Notes: generated by a model from the letters alone, not told the origin. A stretch of DNA of 64,000 nucleotides from Tahibacter amnicola (GCF_025398735.1 NZ_CP104694.1:1699001-1763000), one strand, 5' to 3'; shown: positions 26,026 to 34,847, counted from the stretch's first letter. Translations and numbers: made by a program.

Positions 26026-29000
26026 ACTGGGTGCCGCGGCCCAGCGCGCTCTGCACCTCGATCGTGCCACCGTGTTTCTGCACGATGCCATAGGAAACGG
26101 ATAACCCCAGGCCGGTTCCCTTGCCGACAGGCTTGGTGGTGAAGAATGGCTCGAAGATCCGGTGCATGTGCGCCTCGCTGATGCCCTTGCCGTTGTCGGC
26201 GATGCTCACGCGCACTTCGTGTTCATCGGCCTCCGTGTGAATGCGGATCTCGCCCTGGTCTTCCATGGCCTGCGCCGCATTGACCAGCAGGTTCATGAAA
26301 ACCTGGTTGAGCTGGAAGGGCAGGCATTCGATCTTGGGAACCGGCGAATATTCCTTGATCAGTTTCGCCTTGTACTTGATCTCGTGCGCGACGACGTTCA
26401 GCGTGCTCTCCAGGCAATCGTGGACGTCGGCCATCTGCCATTCGGCTTCGCCGACATGGGAGAAGTCCTTCAGGTCGCGAACGATCTTCTCGACGCGCGC
26501 AATGCCGTGCAGTGATTCGCTGAGCAGGTTGCCGATGTCCTCGCGGAGGAATTCAAGCTGGATGCGCTTGCGGTGCGATGCCAGCTCGGCTGAGATGCTG
26601 GCCTGGGCGCCGGGCTCGGCGCCCTCGTACTCTTCGTAGTAGTCCAGCAGTTCCATGATGTCGCGCACGTAACGCTCAAGGCTGTTGAGATTGGAGTGCA
26701 CGTAACCGATCGGATTGTTGATCTCGTGGGCGACGCCGGCGGCCAGCTGGCCCACCGATGCCATCTTTTCGGACTGGATCAGCTGGTTCTGCGTGCCCTC
26801 GAGTTTGTGATTGAGTGCCAGCAGGTCGTTGTTGCGGCTCTGCAGGGCGCGCTCGGCGGCCAGGCGTTCCTCGATCTGGGTCGCCAGTTGCGTATTGGAA
26901 TCATGCAGCGCCTGGTTGGCCTGGCTCTGGCGCACGTTTGCTTCAAGCAGCTCACGCGTCCGCGCCTGCACCAGGGCCTGCAGGTGCATGTCACGCTTGC
27001 GATAGCGCTCGCGCAGCACGAGCGGCACGGCGGCGGCGAGCAACAGCAGCAGCACCACCGCGGCGCCCTGGACGCTGCGCCGCTCGAACCAGCGTGGCAC
27101 GAAGTCGAAGTCCATGCTCGACTTCGCGCCCGACCCGCCAGTGCCAAAGCGCGAGCGCGCATTGCCGGTGCGTGCCTCGACCCGGAACGTGTAGTGCCCG
27201 GGCGGCAGGTTGGTGTAGTAGGCGGACCGGCGATTGCCGACGTCGTGCCATTCATTGTCGTAACCATCGAGGCGGTAACGGAACAGCACGTTGCGCGGTT
27301 CGCGAAAGCTGAGCGCGGTGAATTGCACCTCGATGTCGCGGCGCGGACTGTCGATACTGACGATATCGCCCGGCTGGTAGGTGCGATCGCCGTGGCGCAA
27401 CCGTTCGACCACGACCACCGGCTCAAGCGGCGGCGGGGCAATGGTACGCGTCTCTACCCGCACTGCGCCGTGTATGGCAGGCAGCCAGACGCTGGTGCCG
27501 TCAGCCACGATGCGCGCCCGCGCGCCGCCGTTGCAGCAATGGATGTGCTGCATGCTGGTGGAACGGCCGAGTACCCGCTCAGGCGCGAGTGTGGTATGTT
27601 CGCCGGGGGCGATCGGATCGGGCAGCTCGCTGATCGGAACACGCCAGACGCCCTCGATGCTGGTGGCGTACAGATAACCGTTGAGGACCAGCATGGCCCA
27701 GCTGTTATTGGTTGGCAGGCCATTGCGGTCGTCGAGCAACAGCAGTTTTTCGTCGCTCATCAGGCCGATGCCGGCGTCGCGCGTGGTGATGCCGAGCAGG
27801 CCCGGGCGAATCGTCGTGATGGACGATACGAACAGCCCTTCCAGCGGCTTGGCCCAGGCGGGTGCCACCAGCTTGCCGTCTTCGAGGCGCCGCACGCCGT
27901 TCTCGGTCGCAATCAATACCGTGCCGTTGGCGCCAATGTGGATATTGCGCACGGAAGCGGGCATCACGCCGGCGGCGTAGTCGATGCGGCGCAACTCGGC
28001 GTCATCATAGCGATAGAGTCCATCCTGCGTGCCGAGCCAGATGGTGTTTTCCGAGTGCGGGACGATGGCATTGATCTGGTAGCGCGACAGTTCCTGGAAT
28101 ACGGGCGGCGTGACGACCTTGCCGTTGTCGAACACCGCCAGTCCCGAGCGCGTGCCGACCCAGAGGCGGCCGCGCTGGTCGTAGTTGAGTTCGTACGCGG
28201 CGGAGTTGTGAATGTCGGTCGGCCTGACGATTTCCTGCAATGCGCCATCGGTCAGGCGCATCACGTTGGAATTGGAGCCGAACACCACATTGCCGGACGG
28301 ATCGCGGATCACGCTCCAGATCACCGGGTCGATCAATCCTTCGCGCACGCCCAGCCGGGATGCCCAGCCATTCCAGAGCCGGAACAGGCCTTCCGTGCGG
28401 CTGCCCAGCCAGAGGTTGCCTTCACGGTCTTCGAAGGAGCTGACGACGTACGGGTTGCGGACGAAGTCCTCCGGCCGGATCTTTTCGACGCTGCCATCAG
28501 CGCGGCGGCGATAGAGTATCGGCGGCGTGCTGATCCATACACTCTGGTCGCGGTCCACGTACAAGTGCTCGACACGGACCGCCAGCGGGCTTCCGTCCGG
28601 GCTGGCGTCCACATGGATCGGCACGATGGCTTCACCCTTGCGGGGCAGGAGGTACAACCCCGCGCCGGTTCCGATCCACAGGCCGTCGGGCGAAACCGCC
28701 AGGTGGTTCACCTGGTGCGACACTCCGCCGGGCAAGTCAAAGCGCTTGTCACCGGTCAGGGCGTGTCGCGTGACCTGGCCGGCCCCGCCGATCCACAGGT
28801 CCGCGTCGTCTCTCACCAGGCTGAAGGCCGGCCCCGCCACGCCTGCGGCGACCATCGAATGGCCGTCGTAGCGGAGCGGCCCTTTGGCGGTGGCGACCCA
28901 CACGTCACCGTCGAGGGTTTCCACGATATCGATCACCGCAGTACCCGACAACGCGGAAGGAATCGTGCGGAAGCGGCCGTTCTCGTGCACGACGACGCCG

Positions 29001-29389
29001 GTCGGTGTTCCGAACCACAGGCGTCCGTGGCGATCGGTGAGGCTGGCGCTGGCATTGGATGGGTCGGCGCCATCGCTGTTGCGCCGGTCGAACACTTCAA
29101 AGCGCAAGCCGTCGAAGCGGGCCAGGCCATTCTGCGTGCCCACCCAGATGAACCCGGTTGGATCCTGCGTGATGCTGATGATCGACACCTGCGGCAGGCC
29201 CGAGTCGACGTTCCAGTTGTCGATGGCGTAGTCGCCGAAGCGCGACGTTGGCTCCAGGGCGTGGAGCGGGTGACAGGCGATGAGGAACAGGAGCGCCAGC
29301 AGACGCGGCAGCCATGACGCCGAAGTACGGGTGTTGCGATCGTGTCCGATGCCCGGCGTCCTACCCACGGCGGCCTCGAAAATGCCCAT
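25985..29389 (-). CDS. Propeller-type membrane sensor histidine kinase, orphan
   Basis: This 1134-residue kinase has a signal or anchor helix, two seven-bladed-type regulator propellers built of repeats such as I-W-V-G-T-Q-N-G-L and L-W-F-G-T-P-T-G-V, a Y_Y_Y domain (F-R-Y-R-L-D-G-Y-D-N-E-W), one transmembrane helix (V-V-L-L-L-L-L-A-A-A-V-P) and a coiled coil. The kinase core follows: H box V-A-H-E-I-N-N-P, N box N-L-L-V-N-A-A-Q-A-M, G1 D-N-G-K-G-I and G2 G-K-G-T-G-L-G-L-S. There is no receiver or AraC domain, unlike the hybrid sensors that use these propellers for glycans, and no regulator gene is adjacent. ATG 29389 has no clear ribosome site. A GTG seven codons inside (29371), preceded by GAGG, is an alternative. 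Confidence 0.9.
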   Translation of the reverse strand: MGIFEAAVGRTPGIGHDRNTRTSASWLPRLLALLFLIACHPLHALEPTSRFGDYAIDNWNVDSGLPQVSIISITQDPTGFIWVGTQNGLARFDGLRFEVFDRRNSDGADPSNASASLTDRHGRLWFGTPTGVVVHENGRFRTIPSALSGTAVIDIVETLDGDVWVATAKGPLRYDGHSMVAAGVAGPAFSLVRDDADLWIGGAGQVTRHALTGDKRFDLPGGVSHQVNHLAVSPDGLWIGTGAGLYLLPRKGEAIVPIHVDASPDGSPLAVRVEHLYVDRDQSVWISTPPILYRRRADGSVEKIRPEDFVRNPYVVSSFEDREGNLWLGSRTEGLFRLWNGWASRLGVREGLIDPVIWSVIRDPSGNVVFGSNSNVMRLTDGALQEIVRPTDIHNSAAYELNYDQRGRLWVGTRSGLAVFDNGKVVTPPVFQELSRYQINAIVPHSENTIWLGTQDGLYRYDDAELRRIDYAAGVMPASVRNIHIGANGTVLIATENGVRRLEDGKLVAPAWAKPLEGLFVSSITTIRPGLLGITTRDAGIGLMSDEKLLLLDDRNGLPTNNSWAMLVLNGYLYATSIEGVWRVPISELPDPIAPGEHTTLAPERVLGRSTSMQHIHCCNGGARARIVADGTSVWLPAIHGAVRVETRTIAPPPLEPVVVVERLRHGDRTYQPGDIVSIDSPRRDIEVQFTALSFREPRNVLFRYRLDGYDNEWHDVGNRRSAYYTNLPPGHYTFRVEARTGNARSRFGTGGSGAKSSMDFDFVPRWFERRSVQGAAVVLLLLLAAAVPLVLRERYRKRDMHLQALVQARTRELLEANVRQSQANQALHDSNTQLATQIEERLAAERALQSRNNDLLALNHKLEGTQNQLIQSEKMASVGQLAAGVAHEINNPIGYVHSNLNSLERYVRDIMELLDYYEEYEGAEPGAQASISAELASHRKRIQLEFLREDIGNLLSESLHGIARVEKIVRDLKDFSHVGEAEWQMADVHDCLESTLNVVAHEIKYKAKLIKEYSPVPKIECLPFQLNQVFMNLLVNAAQAMEDQGEIRIHTEADEHEVRVSIADNGKGISEAHMHRIFEPFFTTKPVGKGTGLGLSVSYGIVQKHGGTIEVQSALGRGTQFTVHLPIHRPEKK

Positions 29390-29538
29390 AAGCGCTGGCG
29401 TTGATCTTAGTCGACCAGTACAGCCACGCAACCGCCGTGCCACGGTGGAGTGGTGCGCATCAGGTGTCTCCGCATGATGGTTGGAATGGCTGGCTTTTGA
29501 CGCAGCGAACGGTGAACGTGCTGTGCTGAGCGGTCCAG

Positions 29539-29568
29539 AAAAAAACCGGGCCGGCAGTGCCGGCCCGG
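29539..29568 (-). terminator. Strong intrinsic terminator, minus strand
   Basis: A perfect 10-bp GC stem (29546-29555 with 29559-29568, loop AGT) is followed on the minus strand by seven T residues (29545-29539). It lies 250 bp beyond the nearest upstream minus-strand gene and 150 bp before the sensor kinase gene. Confidence 0.85.
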
Positions 29569-29764
29569 ACGACGGGGCGCAGGGATGACCCGTCGTGTGC
29601 TTCGCCGTCCCGGCGATTGCCGCTCCCTGGTACATCGTTCCGTCGATGACTCTGCGTCCTGAGTGAGACGGGGCAATCCGCGTGCCAACGCGGCGAGTAG
29701 GGCAAATGGGGCGGTTTCCCACGCGTACGAGGCGTCGCGGCATGCGGAATGCCCGACCCGTCGG

Positions 29765-29802
29765 CGTCGGCCCGACAACTCGCATGACGGTCGGGGCCGA
29801 CG
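29765..29802 (-). terminator. Long hairpin just after the first paralog gene
   Basis: CGTCGGCCCGAC (29765-29776) pairs with GTCGGGGCCGACG (29790-29802), leaving one bulged base, 18 bases past the stop codon at 29820. No T run follows, so it may end or stabilise the mRNA. Confidence 0.4.
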
Positions 29803-29819
29803 TGCCGTGGGTGGGGGCG

Positions 29820-30785
29820 TTAGTGCGTGGTTTCCGGCGTGACGTGCGCGGCGCGGGCTGCGTCTGCGGCCAGCGGGCCCGTGGCCGTCACCTCGCAAAC
29901 CAGGGGGCGTGCCGGCATGGTCAGATCCACCTTGCACTCGATGCGGTTGTTGCCGGGGCTCGGCGTGCCGACAATGCGCGCGCCGTTGCGGGCCATCTGG
30001 TCGAGCAGGCGTTGCAGGTGGGCGTGATGTTCCTTCGCGAACAGCCAGATGCCACCGGAACTCAGTTCGTTGCGTGTCGGAATGGCATTGCCGATGGGGT
30101 CGCGGAAACTGTCCTTGCGGAACTGCAGTGCGCCGTGCAGCGACAGGTTGTACTGGACGCTGGACCCGTCATCGAGGATGACGCGGTAGTTGCTGCTCAG
30201 TTTCGGCGTATAGGCGCGCGCGTCGGCGGCGTGAGCCAGGGCATGGGCCCAGGCCTTTGCGAGCGGGTCGTCGCTATTGGCGAGTGCGTCAGGGCGACGG
30301 ATATGGTCTTCCAGCTCTTTGCGAAGGGTCTCGTCGCGAATGAGGTCGTAGACCGTCGCCGAATGCGCGGCGTAACCGGACCACGACTGCGCACCGACGG
30401 GCACGTCCAGCTGGAAGGACATCGCCTTGCCGACCAGGATAGTGCTCAGCGCGCGCGTGAGTGCGGCATGGTGCGCAGGCAGGGGTTCCTCGGTGCTCTG
30501 CCATTGGGCGCAGAGCGGGCCTGCGTGCGGTTCCGGTGCCGGAAGCTCACTGTTGCTGGCGTTCTTGATGCAGGCGACACGGTAGCGATGGACGTCGCCC
30601 GAGAGCGGGTCCCAGACATGTACGAGCCCTGGCCCGCTGGTGCGCGCCGTGAAACTCATTTTCTCGGGGGCGCAGGCCATGCAGGCGGCAACGCGATAGT
30701 CCGGCGCGGTGTTGCCATCGAGGCTCACGGCCAGGCCCAGGCAGAGGAGGAGCGTGCGAAGTGTGTCGAGGGGATTGGGACGCAT
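29820..30785 (-). CDS. Secreted protein of unknown function, tandem paralog 1
   Basis: This 321-residue protein has an N-terminal export signal and, soon after, C-M-A-C. It shares a clear pattern with the neighbouring upstream gene product: C-x-x-C, then V-W-x-P-x-x-G-D-V-H-x-Y-R-x-x-C, T-R-A-L-S-x-I, Y-D at the start of a helical stretch, A-L-x-H-A-x-x-A, D-D-G-S-S-V and a late pair of cysteines. No known domain is recognised. ATG 30785 has a weak GGAA site. The two genes lie in the same direction 256 bp apart and must derive from a duplication, followed by strong divergence. Confidence 0.75.
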   Translation of the reverse strand: MRPNPLDTLRTLLLCLGLAVSLDGNTAPDYRVAACMACAPEKMSFTARTSGPGLVHVWDPLSGDVHRYRVACIKNASNSELPAPEPHAGPLCAQWQSTEEPLPAHHAALTRALSTILVGKAMSFQLDVPVGAQSWSGYAAHSATVYDLIRDETLRKELEDHIRRPDALANSDDPLAKAWAHALAHAADARAYTPKLSSNYRVILDDGSSVQYNLSLHGALQFRKDSFRDPIGNAIPTRNELSSGGIWLFAKEHHAHLQRLLDQMARNGARIVGTPSPGNNRIECKVDLTMPARPLVCEVTATGPLAADAARAAHVTPETTH

Positions 30786-31010
30786 GGAAGTTCCGGAGGT
30801 GATGGCCCGAGGACGTGATCGGTGGGGTCTACAAAGCGCCGCGTCAGATCCTTCGTGCGAGCAGGATCGATCGAAGGGCGATGTCGCCGACAGCGACGCT
30901 CGGGAAACAGAATGACGCGCGGCTGGTTCCACAGAATCGGAACGTACGCGCCGGGTGATCAGGGGCCCCGCTGTTGGTGACCATTCGTTCGGCCGTGCCG
31001 GTAGCCGGGC

Positions 31011-31032
31011 GTGTGCCGCGGATGCGGCACAC
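31011..31032 (-). terminator. Hairpin after tandem paralog 2
   Basis: GTGTGCCGC (31011-31019) pairs perfectly with GCGGCACAC (31024-31032) around a GGAT loop, ten bases beyond the stop codon at 31042. There is no T run. Confidence 0.4.
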
Positions 31033-31041
31033 GCCATCGGA

Positions 31042-31956
31042 TTACGGTCCGATCGTGCAGATCAATGTGTTGGAGGCGGGTGTCCAACGGCAGCGGACCG
31101 TGCCGCTATTGCCGCCGTTGTACTGGCCGGTGATGGGGATGCCCAGTGATCCCAGCTGGTTGAGCAGTTGTCCGAGGCTGCCGGCCGGGCTGTTGCTGGA
31201 GTAGACCCAATGCCCTTCGCCGCCGGCTGAATTGGAGAGTGGAATCGGGTGGCCGGTCGAGTCTTTCGCCGTGTTCATCTGGATCTCCACGGGCAGGTCG
31301 AAATCCTGCGTGGCGGTGACTGACGAGCCATCGGCGAAGTACACGGTGAACGTGGCGTGGACGCCATCGGAGTACCCCATTGCGGCGTCTGCATGGCTGA
31401 GTGCCAGGTGGAAAGCCGAGGCCAACGGGCTGCGCACCAGACTCCACAGGCTGTCACTGTTGTTGAGCAGTGAATTGATGCGGCTCTGCAGCGGCATGTC
31501 GTGGACGAAGTCGTAGATCGACGGTGGTCGCGGCGAATAGCCATCGAATGTCTGGCCCGTGAGATCAACGTCGAATGTCGTGCGGTAGCTGCCATTGGTG
31601 GCGCGGTAGATCTCGCTCAGTGCGCGGGTGACCTGGTGGTGAACCGGCTCGAGGGTGATCTCATCGGTCAACAGGGCAGGGCAGCTTCCGCGTACGCCAT
31701 CCGGGCCCACGTCGAAGGCCTTGTCGGCGGCCTCGCCGGGACGCGGATTGCCGCATTGCGAACGGTACTTGTGCACGTCGCCGTTCACGGGATTCCACAC
31801 GGTGACGGTGCCCTGGCCGTAGGAACGGGCCATTGCGCGCATCTGCGATTCAGTGCAATTGAGGCATTGTTTTGCCCGTGCGGCCGAGGCGGCCGGGGCG
31901 AACAGTGATGTGGCCAGCAGAACGGCCGGCACAATCCATTTCCTGACGAACTCCAT
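31042..31956 (-). CDS. Secreted protein of unknown function, tandem paralog 2
   Basis: This 304-residue protein has a good signal peptide (residues 1-26, A-A-S-A-A-R) followed by C-L-N-C. It shares the V-W-N-P-V-N-G-D-V-H-K-Y-R-S-Q-C block, the helical middle with H-L-A-L-S-H-A-D-A, F-A-D-G-S-S-V and a C-terminal cysteine pair (V-R-C-R-W to L-I-C-T-I) with the downstream neighbour. ATG 31956 is chosen because AGGAG lies six bases upstream. A GTG two codons earlier overlaps that site. The family is unknown to me. The CxxC lacks the following His of haem binding, so the cysteines more likely form disulfides. Confidence 0.78.
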   Translation of the reverse strand: MEFVRKWIVPAVLLATSLFAPAASAARAKQCLNCTESQMRAMARSYGQGTVTVWNPVNGDVHKYRSQCGNPRPGEAADKAFDVGPDGVRGSCPALLTDEITLEPVHHQVTRALSEIYRATNGSYRTTFDVDLTGQTFDGYSPRPPSIYDFVHDMPLQSRINSLLNNSDSLWSLVRSPLASAFHLALSHADAAMGYSDGVHATFTVYFADGSSVTATQDFDLPVEIQMNTAKDSTGHPIPLSNSAGGEGHWVYSSNSPAGSLGQLLNQLGSLGIPITGQYNGGNSGTVRCRWTPASNTLICTIGP

Positions 31957-32330
31957 TTCCACTCCTGGTGATGATCGCGCCGGCGACGTCGCCGCCGGGC
32001 ACGTTGCGTTTTGCTTTCCCTGGTTGCAAGTCTAAACAAAGGAAAGTTGGAAAATGAAATACGTGGGCGAATGTCCGGAGCGGGCGGCGGTGGTCCAGGC
32101 CGTTCGTCGGTCGGGCGGCGTCAGTGCGACGCTCACCCACGTGGCGGCGTCTGTAGTCGGGAGTGCGACGCGGCGTTACCGGCCTGGTCTGGTGCCGCTG
32201 CGGCAGGGCGTACGCGAATGCCTGGGGAAAGTCTGAGCAAGGGGCCGTTTTCGGAGCCCCGTGAGTCGAGGGAACCGGCAACGTGTGCAGATCTTCCCGA
32301 GTATCCACCGACGTGATCCGGAGTGCGTCC
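31957..32330. other. Divergent intergenic region
   Basis: This 374-bp stretch separates two divergent exported-protein genes. An AT-richer block at about 32005-32065 is the likeliest promoter area. A 60-codon open frame (from ATG 32054) has no ribosome site or protein pattern and is not called. Confidence 0.35.
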
Positions 32331-33080
32331 ATGAACCGTCTGAATGCCTTTGTGTGGCCACTGCTGGCGATTGCCAGCGGCGCAACATCCGCAGCCGACA
32401 TCGTTCCACCCGTGCCGGCGCCGTTCGAGCGCGTCAATCTGCGAATGACCGTGGATTCCTGCGTCTTCAATGACGAAAGCGTGCGTGTCGAGTTCGTCGG
32501 CGGTGTGATCCGCGTGGCGCAGCAGCCCAACGCCTGTTTTGTCCCCGGACCGCCGGAGGTTGTGGATATCCAGCTCGGCGCTTTCCCGGCCGGGCAATAC
32601 ACCGTGGCCTATTACGAATCACTGCAACCCACGGCGGAACCCGTCGGGCGTTGGCAATTCCAGGTGGTCTCACCGTTCGCCGTCGCCTTCGTGCCGCCTC
32701 AGCCACGGCCCAATACCGACTATGCCGGGCTGTGGTGGAGTCCCACCCAGAGCGGCTGGGGTCTTTCGATCCTCCAGGGCACGATGCATTCGCTGTTCGG
32801 TGCGCTGTATGTGCACGGCGCCGGCCACCAGCCCGAATGGTTCACCATACAAAATGGAAAATGGACCAGTGAGACAAAGTGGGAGGGCGTCGTCGTCAGG
32901 ACGGTCGGACCCCTGTGGTCTGCGCCGCAATACGACGTGAATCTCGTCAGCTCGACCATCGTCGGAACCGCCACGCTGGATTTCACCCAGACCCCGTCCC
33001 GCACCGGCGTGGCACGCTTCAGCTACACCATTGACGGCAAGAGCGTCTCGGCCGACATCGTGCGGATCTCGCTGCTGTAG
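32331..33080 (+). CDS. Secreted 'GLWW-SGWG' domain protein
   Basis: The 249-residue protein has a signal peptide (residues 1-22). After an N-terminal beta-rich part with one cysteine pair comes the block Y-A-G-L-W-W-S-P-T-Q-S-G-W-G-L-S-I. This is the opening of a beta-sandwich module common in exported proteins of Xanthomonadales and related beta-proteobacteria, normally written G-L-W-W-x-x-x-E-S-G-W-G. Its role is not known. ATG 32331 has GGAG eight bases upstream. It stands alone, divergent from the tandem paralogs. Confidence 0.8.
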   Translation: MNRLNAFVWPLLAIASGATSAADIVPPVPAPFERVNLRMTVDSCVFNDESVRVEFVGGVIRVAQQPNACFVPGPPEVVDIQLGAFPAGQYTVAYYESLQPTAEPVGRWQFQVVSPFAVAFVPPQPRPNTDYAGLWWSPTQSGWGLSILQGTMHSLFGALYVHGAGHQPEWFTIQNGKWTSETKWEGVVVRTVGPLWSAPQYDVNLVSSTIVGTATLDFTQTPSRTGVARFSYTIDGKSVSADIVRISLL

Positions 33081-33429
33081 CGGCACCGCAACCGGGCGGC
33101 CGCGCGCCCTGTAGGCGGCAAACCTGAAGGGTGGCCGGTGGTGCATTTGCTACGTCGTCGCGATCCGTGCGACCGGGCCCGGCTATCATTCTTTCGTCAC
33201 GGGCAGAGCCTGTCCTGCGACAACCCCCGCTGGGGCCGCCGTGCCACATCCGTTTGTACTGTGGAACGGGATGTGTAAAATGCGCGGCCGCAGCGGGGGC
33301 TGCATCAGCGACTGATGGCGAGCGATTCCTTCGCCTGCCATCCAGTCGTGCATTCAAACGACTTGCTCTTGGTGTGACGGCAACAGACCGTCGAAGCCAG
33401 TATCCCCGTGCCCCAGGTGTAGAAGTGCC
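33081..33429. other. Intergenic region with a nested inverted repeat
   Basis: No gene is seen in these 349 bp. The region holds the inverted repeat at 33224-33299 and, at 33130-33138, a copy of GGTGGCCGG, which also forms the 3' end of the tRNA-Phe gene at 35651-35659. Base composition falls to the right of this point. Confidence 0.5.
33224..33299. repeat. Nested inverted repeat, possible structured RNA
   Basis: The arms at 33224-33239 and 33284-33299 pair at 15 of 16 positions. Inside them CACATCC plus GTT (33245-33254) pairs with AAC plus GGATGTG (33265-33275) with one bulged G. The result is a two-storey hairpin of 76 bases, far stronger than expected by chance. Whether it acts as DNA or RNA is unknown. 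Confidence 0.65.
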
Positions 33430-34329
33430 GTGCCGAAGAATATCCTCCTGGTATCAATTACCGTTGCCGCTCTGGCGCTCGGTTTCCTTGCTGGCCGGTC
33501 GGATCTCGCTGACCTCAATGGCGTAGATGCGAAAGCGCCTGGCGGCACTGCCAGCACTGGCCGCGATCGCAGCGACAAGCCGGACACTCAAGCGACAGCC
33601 GAGCTGCCGCAGAAGGTGACGAAGTCGGCGCCTGGTGTCGCGCCAAAGGGGATGCGTCTGGTCGGCGGCGCGTATCCAAACGCATTCGAGTACGGCGATC
33701 AAACTCAGGCGCCGACTGGTCCTGTGGAAGACGCCTGGACGAGACTTGAGCCTTTGGCCAGGGCTGGCGATCCAGACGCAGCGCTTCAGCTGCATGCGGC
33801 GCTCTACCGCTGCCTCAATGCGGCGGACTCGGCCAACATGATCGAGTCCGTCAACGACGCTGTGCTCGCCAGCATTGAGCAGGATCTGCGCGATTGCAAA
33901 GGGGTCGACAAGCAGAAGATTGCCACCGCCTTCGACTGGCTGCTGCGCGCCGCGAACGCCGGGAGCATCGAAGCGGCAATCCGCTACGCGTACATCGGCG
34001 ACGAGTCTCTCGGTTCCAAGGCCGAGATGATTGCAAATCCCGAGGCCACCATTCGCTATAGGGAAAACGCGCTCCGCCTTCTGCAGTCGAGCGCTGCACA
34101 GGGTAGCGTGGAGGCACTTAGCATGCTATCGGATGAGTATCGTAGCGGCGGGCTCGTCAAGCAGAATCCGGTGCTGGCATATGCCTACAAGTACGCGCAG
34201 TCGTTAGTTTCTCTTCCAAACGCAGCACGCGAAGAAATTCTTGCGAACCTCGGTCAGGGGCTGAGTACTTCGGAGATCGAACTGGCCCGCGATAAGGGCC
34301 GCCAAATCGCTGAGCGCTGCTGCCGCTGA
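33430..34329 (+). CDS. Sel1/TPR-like repeat protein, membrane-anchored or exported
   Basis: The 299-residue protein starts at GTG 33430 with an uncleaved or cleaved N-terminal hydrophobic segment (I-L-L-V-S-I-T-V-A-A-L-A-L-G-F-L-A-G). A Ser/Thr/Lys-rich linker leads to helical repeats of the Sel1 type: L-A-R-A-G-D-P-D-A-A-L-Q-L, A-A-N-A-G-S-I-E-A-A-I-R-Y and A-A-Q-G-S-V-E-A-L-S-M-L. Sel1 repeats mediate protein-protein contacts. The gene uses TTA, ATA and AGT codons more often than its neighbours and has lower G+C, which suggests it was acquired. The following gene is 39 bp away in the same direction. Confidence 0.75.
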   Translation: MPKNILLVSITVAALALGFLAGRSDLADLNGVDAKAPGGTASTGRDRSDKPDTQATAELPQKVTKSAPGVAPKGMRLVGGAYPNAFEYGDQTQAPTGPVEDAWTRLEPLARAGDPDAALQLHAALYRCLNAADSANMIESVNDAVLASIEQDLRDCKGVDKQKIATAFDWLLRAANAGSIEAAIRYAYIGDESLGSKAEMIANPEATIRYRENALRLLQSSAAQGSVEALSMLSDEYRSGGLVKQNPVLAYAYKYAQSLVSLPNAAREEILANLGQGLSTSEIELARDKGRQIAERCCR

Positions 34330-34368
34330 CGCTTAGCGCATCCAATTTCTCCATAACAGGAAGTTACA

Positions 34369-34827
34369 ATGAGAAACCTATATTTGGCAGCGGCCGCGCT
34401 GCTGACGGTGGTCTGCGCCTCCTCGAACGTCCAGGCGCGCGATCTTGGCGGGCTTACTTGCGATATTCATCGCTGTACCGGCCCGATGGGGCATCCGCTT
34501 CCAGGCCCCACTGTCATTGAGCTTCTGAATCAATCTGAGGCAGAAATCGCCGGCGAATATGAGCCTGGTGATGTCGTGCTTGTGTGCGCTGTTGCGACTG
34601 CCACATGCATTACTTACAAGCGGAGCCACAATGGGAGATGGACAGCCCAGGGAGCTGAGTTTCCATACCGTCCAGGTGCAGGGGGCAACGGCGACTTTGG
34701 CGGGGCCGCCAACGCCGGCGGCGGTCCGGGTGGACGGTGGACACCAGTTTCCGGCGGAGGTGGTCTCTGGCGCTGTGGACGGGTCCAGGGCGGCAATGGA
34801 TCGAGCGTTCGCTGCCTGATCGTCTGA
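34369..34827 (+). CDS. Small secreted Gly-rich protein
   Basis: The 152-residue protein has a signal peptide (residues 1-23, V-Q-A-R), a cysteine-containing N-terminal part (C-D-I-H-R-C) and a glycine-rich C-terminal half (G-A-G-G-N-G-D-F-G-G) ending with three more cysteines. No family is recognised. AGGAAG before ATG 34369 supports the start, and a strong intrinsic terminator follows the stop codon. It probably forms an operon with the Sel1-like gene. The base composition is lower in G+C than the surrounding chromosome. Confidence 0.7.
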   Translation: MRNLYLAAAALLTVVCASSNVQARDLGGLTCDIHRCTGPMGHPLPGPTVIELLNQSEAEIAGEYEPGDVVLVCAVATATCITYKRSHNGRWTAQGAEFPYRPGAGGNGDFGGAANAGGGPGGRWTPVSGGGGLWRCGRVQGGNGSSVRCLIV

Positions 34828-34847
34828 AGCAGCTGCGTTGAACAAGA

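Noticed and set aside
31985..32030. Sigma-54 promoter in the divergent region
   Set aside because: GG and GC elements are present but not at the required 10-base spacing.
32054..32236. 60-codon frame in the divergent intergenic region
   Set aside because: It has no ribosome site and no pattern, and it lies where promoters of both neighbours are expected.
33224..33299. Integron attC site
   Set aside because: The outer arms lack the RYYYAAC and GTTRRRY core sites needed for integron recombination, so only an inverted repeat is reported.
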